Shown piece after piece: positions 11,213 to 20,742 of a DNA stretch of 64,000 nucleotides. The notes beneath the pieces are model-generated. The model saw only the letters and a list, made by a program, of their open reading frames with translations, searched no databases and was not told where the DNA came from. Source of the stretch: Geodermatophilus amargosae (GTDB taxonomy: Bacteria > Actinomycetota > Actinomycetes > Mycobacteriales > Geodermatophilaceae); NCBI RefSeq assembly GCF_900116515.1, contig NZ_FPBA01000004.1, positions 124,001 to 188,000 of the forward strand, in the 5' to 3' direction. Every line of letters starts with the position of its first letter. Positions within the stretch are counted from its first letter, which is position 1. The position numbers were made by a program, and so were the translations under genes.

Positions 11213-11929
11213 TCACGGCGCCGGGCGGGCCGGCGCGCCCGCCCCGGGCCGGGTCCCTCCCGGTGTCGTCCCTCCCGGGGTCCCGGCTCGCTCGGCGCGC
11301 ACGATCCCGGCCACCTGGACGACGTAGAACACCCCGGACAGGACGTAGAGCGCGCCGCCCCAGATGGTGAACGCCCAGGCCACCGGCTGGACCCACGCCA
11401 GCCAGGCGCCCGTCGCGTCGTCGGCCAGGAGCAGCAGCGGGAAGGCGTAGAGCAGGTTGAAGGTGGCCGCCTTGCCCAGGTAGTGCACCTGGAGGGGCTC
11501 GTAGCCGTAGACGCGCAGGACGAGCAGCATCAGCCCGAGCACGACCTCGCGGCCGACGAGCACGGCCACCACCCACAGCGGGACGACGTCGCGCAGCACG
11601 AAGGCGACGAGCGTCGCGATGATGTAGAGCCGGTCGGCGGCGGGGTCCAGCAGCGCGCCGAGCCGGCTGGACTGGCCGAGGACCCGGGCGAGCTTGCCGT
11701 CGGCCCAGTCGCTGACGCCGGCGACCATGAGCACGACGACGGCCCAGCCGTCCTCGCGCGGGCCCAGCAGCAGCCACAGGAACAGCGGCACGCCGAGCAG
11801 CCGCAGCACCGACAGCGCGTTGGGCACCGTCCACACCCGGTCGGGCAGCGCGTTGCGGTCGGACACCACCGGCGTCCCCGCCGCCGGGGTCACCGGCACG
11901 GCGGCCGACGGCCCCTGCGACGACGTCAC
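11213..11929 (-). CDS. CDP-alcohol phosphatidyltransferase (PgsA2-like)
   Basis: A 238-residue membrane enzyme of the CDP-alcohol phosphotransferase family, which swaps CMP of CDP-diacylglycerol for an alcohol. The signature is intact: SDWADGKLARVLGQSSRLG followed by ALLDPAADRL, giving the D..DG..AR, G...D...D pattern that binds two metal ions. At least five hydrophobic helices are visible. The position next to DUF881/SBP matches Rv1822 (pgsA2). The alcohol substrate (glycerol phosphate, inositol phosphate or other) cannot be decided from sequence. GTG 11929 is chosen because GGAGGAG lies immediately upstream. Confidence 0.88.
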   Translation of the reverse strand: MTSSQGPSAAVPVTPAAGTPVVSDRNALPDRVWTVPNALSVLRLLGVPLFLWLLLGPREDGWAVVVLMVAGVSDWADGKLARVLGQSSRLGALLDPAADRLYIIATLVAFVLRDVVPLWVVAVLVGREVVLGLMLLVLRVYGYEPLQVHYLGKAATFNLLYAFPLLLLADDATGAWLAWVQPVAWAFTIWGGALYVLSGVFYVVQVAGIVRAERAGTPGGTTPGGTRPGAGAPARPAP

Positions 11930-11986
11930 TGCTCCTCCACCCCGCTGCACACCGTGCCCGAGGCTAGTCGACGGACCCCGCAGCCC

Positions 11987-12027
11987 CCCGCCACTCGCGA
12001 GCTCGTGGCGGGCCCCCGCAGCGGGGC
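11987..12027 (-). terminator. Double hairpin downstream of the EF-G2-like gene
   Basis: Stem CCCGCCAC (11987-11994) / GTGGCGGG (12005-12012), followed by GGCCCC/GGGGCC around CGCAGC up to 12027. It lies immediately past the stop of the EF-G2-like gene (12034), before the phosphatidyltransferase gene. Confidence 0.6.
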
Positions 12028-12033
12028 CGAGCG

Positions 12034-14103
12034 TCAGGCAGGGACGGCGACCAGCGACGCGGGCGCCGGCTCGTGGCCGAGCGCGCGCCGGCCGAACGAC
12101 CCGGTGCCGTGGCTGACCGAGCGCAGCGCGCCGGCGTAGCCGAGCAGCTCGATCTCGGGGACCTCGGCGCGCACGGTGGTGCGGTCCCGGTCGGGGTCGG
12201 CGTCGCTACCGGTGACCCGGGCGCGGCGGGAGGACAGGTCGCTCATGACCGCGCCCACGTGCTCGGCGGGCACGACCACCTCCACCACGCACCACGGCTC
12301 GAGCACCCGCGTGCCGGCGGCCGCGGCCAGCTCGCGGACCGCCAGCGCCCCGGCGGACTGGAAGGCGGCGTCGGAGGAGTCCACCGAGTGCGCCTTGCCG
12401 TCGACCAGGACGAAGGCGACGTCGACCAGCGGCCGGTCGTCGTGGACGCCGCGGGCGCACTGCGCGCGGATGCCCTTCTCCACGCTGCCGTGGTAGTTGG
12501 AGGGCACCGCTCCCCCGACGACGCGCTGCGCGAAGGTGATGCCCGACCCGGGTGGGCCGGGCTCGGCCTCGACCACGACCACGGCGTACTGCCCGTGGCC
12601 GCCGGACTGCTTGACCAGCCGGCCGGTGGCGCGCGCGGGCCCGGCCAGCGTCTCGACCATCGGCACCCGCACCGGCACCGTCGTCACCGCGACGCCGTGC
12701 CGGGTGCGCAGCCGCTCGATCAGCACCTCGCCGTGCGCCTCCCCCACGCACCACAGCAGCAGCTGCCCGGTGTCGCGGGAGCGCTCCACGCGCACGGTGG
12801 GGTCCTCGGCGGCCAGCCGGGTCAGCGCCGGGCCGAGCCGGTCCTCGTCGGCGCGGGAGGCGGCCTCGACGGCCACCGGGTGCTGCGGCACCGGCAGCTC
12901 CCAGGGCGGCACCAGCCGCGGGTCGCCGGGCGAGGACAGCGTGTCGCCGGTCTCGGCCGAGCTCAGCCGGGCGACGGCGCAGACGTCACCGGCGGGGCAG
13001 GCGGCGACCGGGCGCAGCGCCGACCCCAGCGGGGAGGACACCGCCCCGATGCGCTCGTCGGCGTCGTGGTCGGGATGGCCACGCTCGGCGCCGCCGTGCC
13101 CGGAGACGTGCACCGGGGTGTCGGGGCGCAGGGTGCCGGAGAAGACCCGCAGCAGCGAGACCCGGCCGAGGTAGGGGTCGGTCGTCGTCTTGACCACCTC
13201 GGCCACCAGCGGGCCGTCGGGGTCGCAGGACAGCGGCGGCGCCGGGGCCCCGTCGGGGCGGGTGGCCGGCGGGCAGCCGTGCTCCAGCGGGGACGGGAAG
13301 CCGTTGACCAGGAGGTAGAGCAGCGAGTCCAGGCCGACACCGAGCAGCGGGGCGGCGCAGAGGACGGGGTGGAAGTGGCCGCGGGCGACGGCGGTGCCGA
13401 GGTCGCTCATCAGGTCGCCCTGCACGAGCTCGTCGCCGGCGAGGTAGCGCTCCATCAGCGCCTCGTCCTCGCTCTCGCCGATGATCCCCTCGATCAGCTC
13501 GCTGCGGAGGCGGTCGGCGTCCTCGGCCGCCGCCCCGGGCTCGAGCAGGTTGACCACCCCGCGCACGGTGCCGTCGGGGGCGCGGTCGACGAGGTGGACC
13601 GGGTAGACGCCCGCGCCGAGCGCCGTCCGGCACAGCCGCACGGTCTCCTCGACGTCGGCGCGGGCGCGGTCGGGCTGGGTGACGACGACGGCGCGCGGCA
13701 TGCCGACCGCGGCGCACTCCTCCCACAGCGCGACGGTCGAGGCGTCGACGCCCCCGACGGCGGAGACGACGAACAGCGCGGCGTCGGCGGCGCGCAGCCC
13801 GGCGCGCAGCTCGCCGACGAAGTCGGGGCTGCCCGGGGTGTCGAGCAGCGTGATCCGGGTGCCGTCGTGCTCGACGGTGGCCACGCCGAGGGTCACCGAC
13901 CGCTGCTGGCGCACCTCGACGTCGTCGCTGTCCAGGCAGGTGGTGCCGTCCTCGACCCGCCCGGCGCGCGGGAGGGCGCCGGTGGCCACGAGCAGGGCCT
14001 CGGCGAGGGTGGTCTTGCCCGCGCCGGCGTGGCCGACGAGCGCCACGTTGCGCACCCGGGCCGGCTCCCTCGGCGCCGGCGCCGGGACGACGTCCCTACC
14101 CAC
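12034..14103 (-). CDS. Elongation factor G-like GTPase (FusA2/EF-G2 family)
   Basis: A protein of about 689 residues with EF-G architecture: P-loop GHAGAGKTT, switch-II DTPGSPDFVGELRAGLRAAD, domain II with VVKTTTDPYLGRVSLLRVFSG, domain III with GEAHGEVLIERL, domain IV with KQSGGHGQYAVVVV and KAHSVDSSDAAFQSAGALAV, and a C-terminal domain. It matches the actinobacterial second EF-G (Rv0120c type), not the housekeeping factor. The G4 motif, normally NKxD or TKxD, reads TQPD here, losing the lysine that stacks on guanine. An insertion in domain II (HGGAERGHPDHDADE) is His/Asp-rich, as in the mycobacterial protein. GTG 14103 is the likely start; ATG 14166 is possible. Confidence 0.85.
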   Translation of the reverse strand: MGRDVVPAPAPREPARVRNVALVGHAGAGKTTLAEALLVATGALPRAGRVEDGTTCLDSDDVEVRQQRSVTLGVATVEHDGTRITLLDTPGSPDFVGELRAGLRAADAALFVVSAVGGVDASTVALWEECAAVGMPRAVVVTQPDRARADVEETVRLCRTALGAGVYPVHLVDRAPDGTVRGVVNLLEPGAAAEDADRLRSELIEGIIGESEDEALMERYLAGDELVQGDLMSDLGTAVARGHFHPVLCAAPLLGVGLDSLLYLLVNGFPSPLEHGCPPATRPDGAPAPPLSCDPDGPLVAEVVKTTTDPYLGRVSLLRVFSGTLRPDTPVHVSGHGGAERGHPDHDADERIGAVSSPLGSALRPVAACPAGDVCAVARLSSAETGDTLSSPGDPRLVPPWELPVPQHPVAVEAASRADEDRLGPALTRLAAEDPTVRVERSRDTGQLLLWCVGEAHGEVLIERLRTRHGVAVTTVPVRVPMVETLAGPARATGRLVKQSGGHGQYAVVVVEAEPGPPGSGITFAQRVVGGAVPSNYHGSVEKGIRAQCARGVHDDRPLVDVAFVLVDGKAHSVDSSDAAFQSAGALAVRELAAAAGTRVLEPWCVVEVVVPAEHVGAVMSDLSSRRARVTGSDADPDRDRTTVRAEVPEIELLGYAGALRSVSHGTGSFGRRALGHEPAPASLVAVPA

Positions 14104-14237
14104 GGCCGCCGCCGGGCCGGTCGCTGTCCTGGTGGGGGATGCGCACGGGGACCTCCCGGGCCTCATGGGTCGCTGCGGGATGTGGTGTGGCTCACACCCT
14201 GCCCCCGGACGCGCGCGCCGGGCAAGACCCCGGGGAC

Positions 14238-15134
14238 TCAGTCGTCCGGGATGTCCCCCGCCGACCCCACACGGACCTCCGCCGCGCCGCCGGCCCACCC
14301 GGCGGGGGCGACGTCCGCGACCACCGCGGTGACGTCGTCCCGGGTGCCGGCGGCCAGCGCGGCCATGAGCAGGCGGGCGGCGGCGGCCGCGGGACGGCGC
14401 TCGGCGGCGAGCACCCGCCGCAGCGTCGCGGCCGGGACGACGCCGGACAGGCCGTCGGAGCACAGCAGCAGGCGGTCACCGGGCTCGGCGGCCACCGCGA
14501 TGAGGTCGGCCGGGCCGGGGTCCTGCGAGCCGCCGAGCGCGCGCAGCAGCACCGAGCGCATCGGGGAGGCCGCGGCCTCCTCGGGCGTCAGGTCGCCCGA
14601 GTCGACGAGGGCCTGCACCAGCGAGTGGTCGGTGGTCAGCCGGGTGAGGACGCCGCCGCGCAGCAGCAGGGCGCGGCTGTCCCCGACGTGGGCGACGACG
14701 ACCCGCCCGTCGCGGGCCAGCACGGCGGCGGTGCAGGTGGTGGCCATGCCGGTCAGCGCCGGGTCCGCGGCGGCGGCCGCGCGGACGGCGGCGTCGGCGG
14801 CGGCGAGCGTCCCGGCGAGGCCGGCGTCGGGCGCGGCCTCGGTGCCGTCCGCGCGGGCGGCGGCCGCGCGGCGGACGACCTCGCCGACGGCCACCCGGGC
14901 CGCGGTGGCACCGCCCCGGCCGCCACCCACGCCGTCGGCGACGACGAGCAGCCCGGGGCCGGCGTACCCGGCGTCCTGGTCGTGCCCGCGCGGGCCGGCC
15001 AGGGAGACCGCGGCGGGGTCGAGGACCAGCCGGTCGAGCCCACCCCCGGCCCGTGCCGGCACCGGCCGCCCGCCGGGCGCCTCGGCCGCGGGGAACCACG
15101 GCAGCGGCGTCGACGGGGCGGTCACGGCCGACAT
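14238..15134 (-). CDS. PP2C-family serine/threonine protein phosphatase
   Basis: A 298-residue metal-dependent phosphatase. Motifs in order: GHDQDAGYAG, LLVVADGVGGGRGG, MATTCTAAVL, VVAHVGDSRALLLRGG, RLTTDHSLVQALVDSGDLT, LLLCSDGLSGVV and AGTRDDVTAVV, supplying the aspartates that hold the two metal ions. It resembles PstP-type enzymes that oppose PknA/PknB kinases but lacks the C-terminal membrane helix of PstP, so it is a soluble paralogue. A Pro-rich leader precedes the domain. Start ATG 15134; GTG 15125 also possible. Confidence 0.9.
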   Translation of the reverse strand: MSAVTAPSTPLPWFPAAEAPGGRPVPARAGGGLDRLVLDPAAVSLAGPRGHDQDAGYAGPGLLVVADGVGGGRGGATAARVAVGEVVRRAAAARADGTEAAPDAGLAGTLAAADAAVRAAAAADPALTGMATTCTAAVLARDGRVVVAHVGDSRALLLRGGVLTRLTTDHSLVQALVDSGDLTPEEAAASPMRSVLLRALGGSQDPGPADLIAVAAEPGDRLLLCSDGLSGVVPAATLRRVLAAERRPAAAAARLLMAALAAGTRDDVTAVVADVAPAGWAGGAAEVRVGSAGDIPDD

Positions 15135-15169
15135 CCTGGACCGGACGGGGCCCGGCCGGATCGGAACGC

Positions 15170-15211
15170 GGCGCGCCCCCTGCGGAGGGTCACCTCCGCA
15201 GGGGGCGCGCC
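15170..15211 (-). terminator. Perfect 19-bp hairpin between hydrolase and phosphatase genes
   Basis: Left arm 15170-15188 and right arm 15193-15211 are exact reverse complements around the loop GTCA. The stem is almost all G+C, with no U-tract. It lies downstream of the hydrolase gene (ends 15353) and upstream of the phosphatase gene, both minus-strand, so it most likely ends the hydrolase transcript. The remaining bases of the 218-base gap hold no gene. Confidence 0.75.
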
Positions 15212-15352
15212 GGGTCCTCCGCAGGAACGGGTCGGGTCCGCCCCGGCCACGGCGCCGGAGGTGCGCGGCAGCCGAGCACACCGCGAGGCCGGATGGTCCG
15301 CCGGGCGTGTCGCGCAGGTCACACGCCATCGGCGGGGCAGCCGGTCAGCCGG

Positions 15353-16238
15353 TCAGCCGACCGCCGTGCCAGCGTCCGCGGCGGCGGTGTGCGCGGTGAC
15401 CGCCGCGGCCGGCGGCCCGTGCACCACGGGTGGCAGCGCGTGCCCCGTGCCCGGGACGGTCACCAGCCGCGCGCCGCCGATCGCGGCCGCGAGGTGTGCC
15501 GCGTGCGGCGGCGGGTTGATCGGGTCCTCGGGGGCCTCGACGACGAGGGTGGGCACCCGCACCCCGGCCAGCTCGGCACCGCGGTCGAGGCCCGACTGGT
15601 CGGCGAGGGCGTGGGCGACCGGGCTGCGCACCGTGCCGGCGTGCTCCATCGTGCGCTCCTCCTGCGCCCGGAACCAGGCGGCGTCGAAGGGCAGCGCCCC
15701 CGGACAGCAGCCGCCAGTGCTCGACGCGCCAGTCCAGCTCGGCCTCACGGTCGCGCGCCTCCCCCATCGTCTGCCAGTGGGCCAGCAGCTCGGGAGCCGG
15801 GCCGGGCAGACCGCCGGTGCCCGCGACGTCGGCCAGTCCGGCGCCGAGCGCGGAGGTGGCGAACACCGTGGCGCTGCGCAGCAGGTGCGGCGCGTCGAGG
15901 AGCAGCAGCTGCACCAGCGTGCCGCCCAGGGACATCCCGACGACGTGCGCGCGCTCGACGCCGAGGCCGTCGAGCACCGCGACGGCGTCGCCGGCCAGGT
16001 CGCGGATCGCGTAGGGCGCCCGGTCGCACACGGCGCTGCTGCGGCCGGTGTCGCGGTGGTCGTAGCGGATTCCGCGGTGCCGGGCGGCGAGCAGGTCGAC
16101 GAGCTCCCCGGGCCAGCCCACGACGCCGGCGTCGGCGCCCGTGACCAGGAGCAGCGGCGGCGCGGCCGGGTCGCCGCGCTCCTCGACCCACAGGTCGATC
16201 CCCTCCGCTGCGCTCACCCGGTGCTCGGTCGTCCGCAC
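15353..16238 (-). pseudogene. Alpha/beta hydrolase, frameshifted
   Basis: A complete alpha/beta hydrolase is split between two frames. The N-terminal part (from GTG 16238 or 16217) has PLLLVTGADAGVVGW (oxyanion region), YDHRDTGRSS and the nucleophile elbow GMSLGG. After VEHWRLLSG the frame changes at a run of five C on the plus strand (15697-15701); one fewer base would give continuous reading into LPFDAAWFRAQEER, then VVEAPEDPINP (acid) and VPGTGHALPP (catalytic His). All catalytic residues are therefore present and only the frame is broken. Homopolymer context makes a sequencing error as likely as a mutation. Family: TAP-like/aclacinomycin-methylesterase-type hydrolases. Confidence 0.8.
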
Positions 16239-16299
16239 GGGGCGCGGCCTGCCCGCCTCCGTCGCGGCCCGTCGAGCCGGTTGCGGGGAGACTGGGGCG

Positions 16300-16509
16300 G
16301 TGACGAGCACGGGGCGCGGGCACGCGGCCGGCCGGGACCAGGAGAGCAGCCGGGCGCACGCCGTCCCGCGCGAGGCCGCCGACGGGCCGCCGCCGTGGGT
16401 GGCCGCCTGCGGCACGCCGGTCGCCGTCGTCCAGGGGGCGTGGAACGGCAGCCGCGGGCTGGGTGCCGACGACGTCTGCCCCGAGTGCCGCCGCCTGGCC
16501 CCGGCCTAG
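16300..16509 (+). CDS. Small hypothetical protein
   Basis: A 69-residue ORF divergent from the hydrolase gene. GTG 16300 is preceded by GGGGAG. The C-terminal half carries WVAACGTPVAVVQGAW and ADDVCPECRRLAPA; the CxxC plus an earlier Cys suggest a small metal-binding motif. No family recognised. Its TAG (16507-16509) directly abuts the stop of the convergent histidine-kinase gene (16510), leaving no intergenic space. Confidence 0.55.
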   Translation: MTSTGRGHAAGRDQESSRAHAVPREAADGPPPWVAACGTPVAVVQGAWNGSRGLGADDVCPECRRLAPA

Positions 16510-18069
16510 TCAGGCGGGGGCCGGCGCGGGCTCCTCGGCGTCGTCGTCCTCGAACTCGGCCACCGTGGCGCCGGGCAGCCGCACGGTGAAGACCGTCCGC
16601 CCGGGCCGGCTGTCCACGCCGACCGTCCCGCCGTGCCCCTCGACCACGGCGGCCACGATCGCCAGGCCCAGGCCGGTGCTGCCGCTGGCCCGCGAGCGCG
16701 AGGCGTCCCCGCGGGCGAACCGCTCGAACACGCCGGGCAGCAGGCCGGCGGGGAGGCCCGGGCCGTCGTCGGCGACCTCGAGCACGGCGGTGCCGTCCTC
16801 GGCGCGCAGCCGGGTCGTCGCCGTGGTGCCGGGCGGGGTGTGCGTGCGGACGTTGGCCAGCAGGTTGGCCAGCACCTGGTGCAGCCGGGCGGCGTCGCCG
16901 GGGGCCAGCACGGCCGCGGCGGGCAGGTCCACCCGCCAGGAGTGCGCGGGCCCGGCGGCGTGGGCGTCGCTGACGGCGTCCATGACCAGCCCGGTGAGGT
17001 CCACGGTGTCCACGGCGAGCTCGCGGCCGGCGTCGAGGCGGGCGAGCAGCAGCAGGTCGTCGACCAGACCGGACATGCGGACCGCCTCGGCCTCCACCCG
17101 GCGCAGCGAGGCGTCGGCGTCCTCGGGCAGCCCGCCCCGCCGGCGCACCAGCTCGGTGTAGCCACGGATGGAGGTGACCGGGGTGCGCAGCTCGTGGCTG
17201 GCGTCGGCGACGAAGCGGCGCAGCCGGGTCTCCGACGCCTGCCGTGCGGCTATGCCGGACTCCACCGAGTTCAGCAGCCGGTTGAGCGCCGCACCGACCC
17301 GGCCCACCTCGGTCCGCGGGTCGGTGTGCGCCGCGGGCACCCGCTCGGCCAGCTGCACCTCCCCGCTGGACAGCGGCAGCTCGGCGACCCGGCCGGCGGT
17401 GGCCGCGACCCGGTGCAGCGGGCGCAGCGTGCGGCCCACGACCACCGACCCGACGGCGCCGGCGGCGAGCAGCCCGAGCAGGCCGGCGACCGCCTCGACG
17501 GCGACCAGCCGCACGAGGGCCGTCTCGGCGGAGGCCAGCGGGAGGCCGGTGACGATCGCCCCGCCGTCGCCGGTCGCCGTCGCGACCACCCGGTAGTCGC
17601 CGAGCGGGCCGAGGTCGACGGTGCGTGCGACGTCGTCGGCGGGCACGCCGGCCAGCACCGCCGCCTGCTCCCGGGTCAGCGCCTCGCCCTCGCCCCCGGT
17701 CCCGATGACGGCGGCCTCGACGACGGCGCCGTCCACGACGCGGGCGCCCAGCGTCCCGTCGCCCTGGCCGGGGACCAGCAGGAAGTCCGGCCCGTCCCCG
17801 TCCCCCGCCTCGCCGTCCCCCGCCTCGCCGTCCCCCGCCTCGCCGTCGCCGGGGGCGCCGTCGGCGTGCGCCGACCGGTCCACGGCGGCGGCCAGCCGGT
17901 CGTCGACCTGACCGAGCAGCTCCCCGTGGACCGCGGCGGTCGCGGCGGTCCCGACGACGGCGAGGACGAGGGCCAGGGGTACCAGGAAGGCCCACAGCAG
18001 CCGCGCCCGCAGCGAGCGGGACCGGGCGCCCGTCGTCGGACCGCGCCCCGGCAGGACTCGCGTCGTCAT
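16510..18069 (-). CDS. Sensor histidine kinase (TcrY/TrcS type)
   Basis: A 519-residue membrane kinase. N-terminal helix LLWAFLVPLALVLAVVGTAA, an extracytoplasmic sensor segment containing an acidic GEAGDGEAGDG repeat, a second helix AVEAVAGLLGLLAAGAVGSV, a HAMP linker, the H-box ADASHELRTPVTSIRGY with phospho-acceptor His292, N-box LANLLANVRTH, G1 VADDGPGLPAGLL, F-box and G2 GSTGLGLAIV. It should phosphorylate an OmpR-type regulator, but none is adjacent: the upstream divergent gene is a P-type ATPase and the downstream neighbour a tiny ORF. ATG 18069. Confidence 0.93.
   Translation of the reverse strand: MTTRVLPGRGPTTGARSRSLRARLLWAFLVPLALVLAVVGTAATAAVHGELLGQVDDRLAAAVDRSAHADGAPGDGEAGDGEAGDGEAGDGDGPDFLLVPGQGDGTLGARVVDGAVVEAAVIGTGGEGEALTREQAAVLAGVPADDVARTVDLGPLGDYRVVATATGDGGAIVTGLPLASAETALVRLVAVEAVAGLLGLLAAGAVGSVVVGRTLRPLHRVAATAGRVAELPLSSGEVQLAERVPAAHTDPRTEVGRVGAALNRLLNSVESGIAARQASETRLRRFVADASHELRTPVTSIRGYTELVRRRGGLPEDADASLRRVEAEAVRMSGLVDDLLLLARLDAGRELAVDTVDLTGLVMDAVSDAHAAGPAHSWRVDLPAAAVLAPGDAARLHQVLANLLANVRTHTPPGTTATTRLRAEDGTAVLEVADDGPGLPAGLLPGVFERFARGDASRSRASGSTGLGLAIVAAVVEGHGGTVGVDSRPGRTVFTVRLPGATVAEFEDDDAEEPAPAPA
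17801..17845. repeat. Three 15-bp tandem repeats in the kinase sensor region
   Basis: The unit tcccccgcctcgccg occurs three times exactly (17801-17815, 17816-17830, 17831-17845), encoding Gly-Asp-Gly-Glu-Ala units on the minus strand in the periplasmic segment. Being in-frame, copy number could vary between strains. Confidence 0.9.
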
Positions 18070-18181
18070 GCCGTCACGGTGCGCGGCGCGGCTGCGCGTT
18101 CCCTGGACACCGGGCAGGAGTCGGCTGAGGAGCGTGCGCCACGCCCTGCCCTCCGCCGCCGGGCCTGTCATCGTCGTCCCG

Positions 18182-20742
18182 GTGAAGACGCAGTCGCCGC
18201 CCCCCGCGCCCGGCACGGTGGAGCCCGGCGGCCTGACCGCGGCAGAGGCGCGGGAGCGGCACCGGCGCGGGGAGGGCAACGTCGCGGTCAGCGCGTCCTC
18301 GCGCAGCTACGGCGTCATCCTGCGCACCAACGTCTTCTCCTTCTTCAACGTCATCCTGTTCACCATCGGCGCCGCGCTGCTGGCGCTGGGCCGCTACAGC
18401 GACGCCTTCACCAGCGTGGGTCTCGGCCTGGTCAACGCCGCGATCAGCGCGGTCCAGGAGATCCGCGCCAAGCGCAAGCTCGACCGGCTGCAGCTGCTGG
18501 CCCGCGGCACGGTGACCGTGGTGCGCGACGGCGCCGACGTCGAGGTGCCGCCGGAGGAGGTCGTGCGCGGCGACGTGCTGCGGCTGGTCCCCGGCGCGCA
18601 GGTCGTCGTCGACGGGCCGGTGCTCGGCGGGCGGCTCGAGGTCGACGAGTCGCTGCTCACCGGCGAGTCCGAGGCGCTGCCCAAGGAGCCCGGCGGGGAC
18701 CTGCTGTCGGGCTCGTTCGTCGTCGGCGGGGAGGGCACCCAGCTGGCCCGCGACGTCGGGGCGGCGTCCTACGCGGGCCGGCTGACCGCCGAGGCGCGGC
18801 GGGTCTCCACCGACAAGACGCCGCTGCAGCGGCGGATCGACTTCGTCGTCCGGCTGGTGATGCTCCTGGTCCTGCTGATGAGCGTGACGATCCTGGCGCA
18901 GGCCGCGCTCGAGGGGTTCACGCTCGTCCGGACCGTGCAGACCACCGCGGTGCTCTCGGGCCTGGTGCCCTACGGCCTGTTCTTCCTCGTCGCCGTCGCC
19001 TACACCGTCGGTGCCGCGCGGAGCGCCGGGCGCGGTGCACTGGTCCAGCAGGTCAACGCGGTGGAGTCGGTGAGCAACGTCGACGTCGTCTGCACCGACA
19101 AGACCGGCACGCTGACCACCGGGCGGCTGTCGCTGGCCGAGGTGCGCCCGGTCGGCGACGTCCCCGCCGCGGAGGTCGAGCGGCTGCTCGGGTCGATGGC
19201 CCGCAGCGCCGCCGCGGGCAACCTGACGACGACGGCGCTGGCCGACGTGCTGCCCGGGGAGGCGGTGCCGGTCACCGAGGAGGTGCCGTTCTCCTCCTCG
19301 CTGCGCTGGAGCGCGCTGCGCACCGGCGACGCCGTGCTGGTCCTCGGCGCCCCCGACACGCTGGCGCCGCGGCTGACCGGCCCGCCGCTGGGCGCCCGGT
19401 GCGCGAGCTCACCGCCGGGGGCCTGCGGGTGCTCGTCCTGGCCCGCGCGCACCGGGACGCCCCGCTGCGCGACGACACCGGCCGGGCCCGGCTGCCGGAG
19501 CTGCAGCCGCTCGCCGTGGTCGCGCTGGCCGACGAGCTGCGCGCCGACGTCGTCGAGACCCTCGCCCGGCTCACCGCCGACGGCGTCGCGGTGAAGGTCA
19601 TCTCCGGCGACGACCCGTCCACCGTGGCCGCGCTGGCCCGCCAGGCGGGGCTCGAGCCCGGGGAGCCGGTGGCCGGCCCGGCCCTCGCCGGCCTGTCGGA
19701 GCAGGAGCTCGACGCCGTCGTCGGGCGGACGACGGTGTTCGGGCGCATCGCCCCGGAGCAGAAGGAGCGCCTGGTCGACGCGCTGCGCCGGCAGGGCGGC
19801 TACGTGGCCATGGTCGGCGACGGCGTCAACGACGCCCGCGCGCTCAAGCGGGCGCACGTCGGCGTGGCGATGGCCAGCGGCAGCGCGGTCACCCGCGACG
19901 TCGCCGACATCGTGCTCACCGGCGACTCCCTGGGCGCGCTGCTGCCCGCCGCGCACGAGGGCCGCCGGATCATCACCGGGATCAGCACCTCCATGCAGGT
20001 CTTCCTCGCCCGCGTCGGCACGCAGGGGCTGGTCATCCTCGCCGTCACCATGCTCGGGCTGGGGTTCCCCTACTCCCCCGCCAACGTGGGGCTGACGCTG
20101 CTGACGGTCGGCGTCCCGACGCTGTTCCTCACCGCCTGGGCCCGCCCGCAGGCGCCCGACCCGCACCTGCTCACCACGCTGTGGCGGTTCGTCGTCCCGG
20201 CCATGCTGGTCACCGCGGCCGCCGGCGTCGCCGTCTACACCCGGCTCTACACCGGCCTGCTCGAGGGCCTCTCCGGCACGGACCTCCCCCCGTTCGTCCG
20301 CGACGAGTTCGAGGACTACACCGGGCTGTCCTCCGACGACGTCGGGTTCGCCGAGGCGGCGGCGACCATCGGCGCGCAGACCGGCCTGTCGACGTTCGTG
20401 TCCTACGCGGCGTTCCTGCTGGTCCTGTTCCTCAAGCCGCCCAACCGGTGGTTCGCCGCCTGGACCCGCCCCGACGGCGACCGCCGCCCGGCGCTGCTGG
20501 TCGCCGCGCTGGTCGTGGTGTTCTCCGCCGGGCTGTTCTGGCCGTCGTTCACCGACTACTTCGGGCTCACCGAGGCGGCGGACCCGGTCTTCCAGATCGT
20601 GCTGCCGGCGCTCGTGGTGTGGTTCGCCGTGCTGACGGCGGCCTACCGGCTGCGCGTGCTGGAGCGGGCGCTGGGCCTGACCGGCACCCTCAGCCCGCCG
20701 CCGGCTCCGCAGGAGCTGCCCCCAGCAGCTCCCCGAGGCTGA
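18182..20742 (+). pseudogene. CtpE-like cation P-type ATPase, frameshifted
   Basis: Two consecutive frames together give one full P-type ATPase of about 850 residues. First part: NAAISAVQEIRAKRKLDRLQ, the A-domain DESLLTGESEALPKE, and the phosphorylation site VVCTDKTGTLTTG (Asp306). At about 19391-19402 (LTGPPLGA, then VRELTAGGLRVLVLA) the frame shifts as if one base were missing. The second part has VKVISGDDPSTVAALARQAG, VAMVGDGVNDARALKRAHVG, VAMASGSAVTRDVAD and four to six C-terminal helices. It resembles mycobacterial CtpE, a calcium transporter. GDGVNDARAL departs from the common GDGVNDxxAL only at the variable residue. Start GTG 18182 is uncertain. If the shift is real the product lacks the hinge domain and is inactive. 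The 3' end overlaps the convergent kinase gene by 53 bases. Confidence 0.85.

Noticed and set aside
12034-14103. Housekeeping elongation factor G or a fusidic-acid/tetracycline resistance factor
   Set aside because: The sequence matches the actinobacterial EF-G2 group, lacks rpsL/rpsG/tuf neighbours and shows no resistance-specific feature.
19380-19410. Programmed ribosomal frameshift in the P-type ATPase gene
   Set aside because: No slippery heptamer or downstream pseudoknot is evident, and other nearby genes have the same kind of single-base lesion. Mutation or sequencing error is simpler.
16633-20742. A 1369-residue plus-strand ORF spanning the kinase and ATPase genes
   Set aside because: Its first part is an antisense shadow of the kinase gene, common in GC-rich DNA. 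Only the portion after about 19395 is real ATPase sequence.
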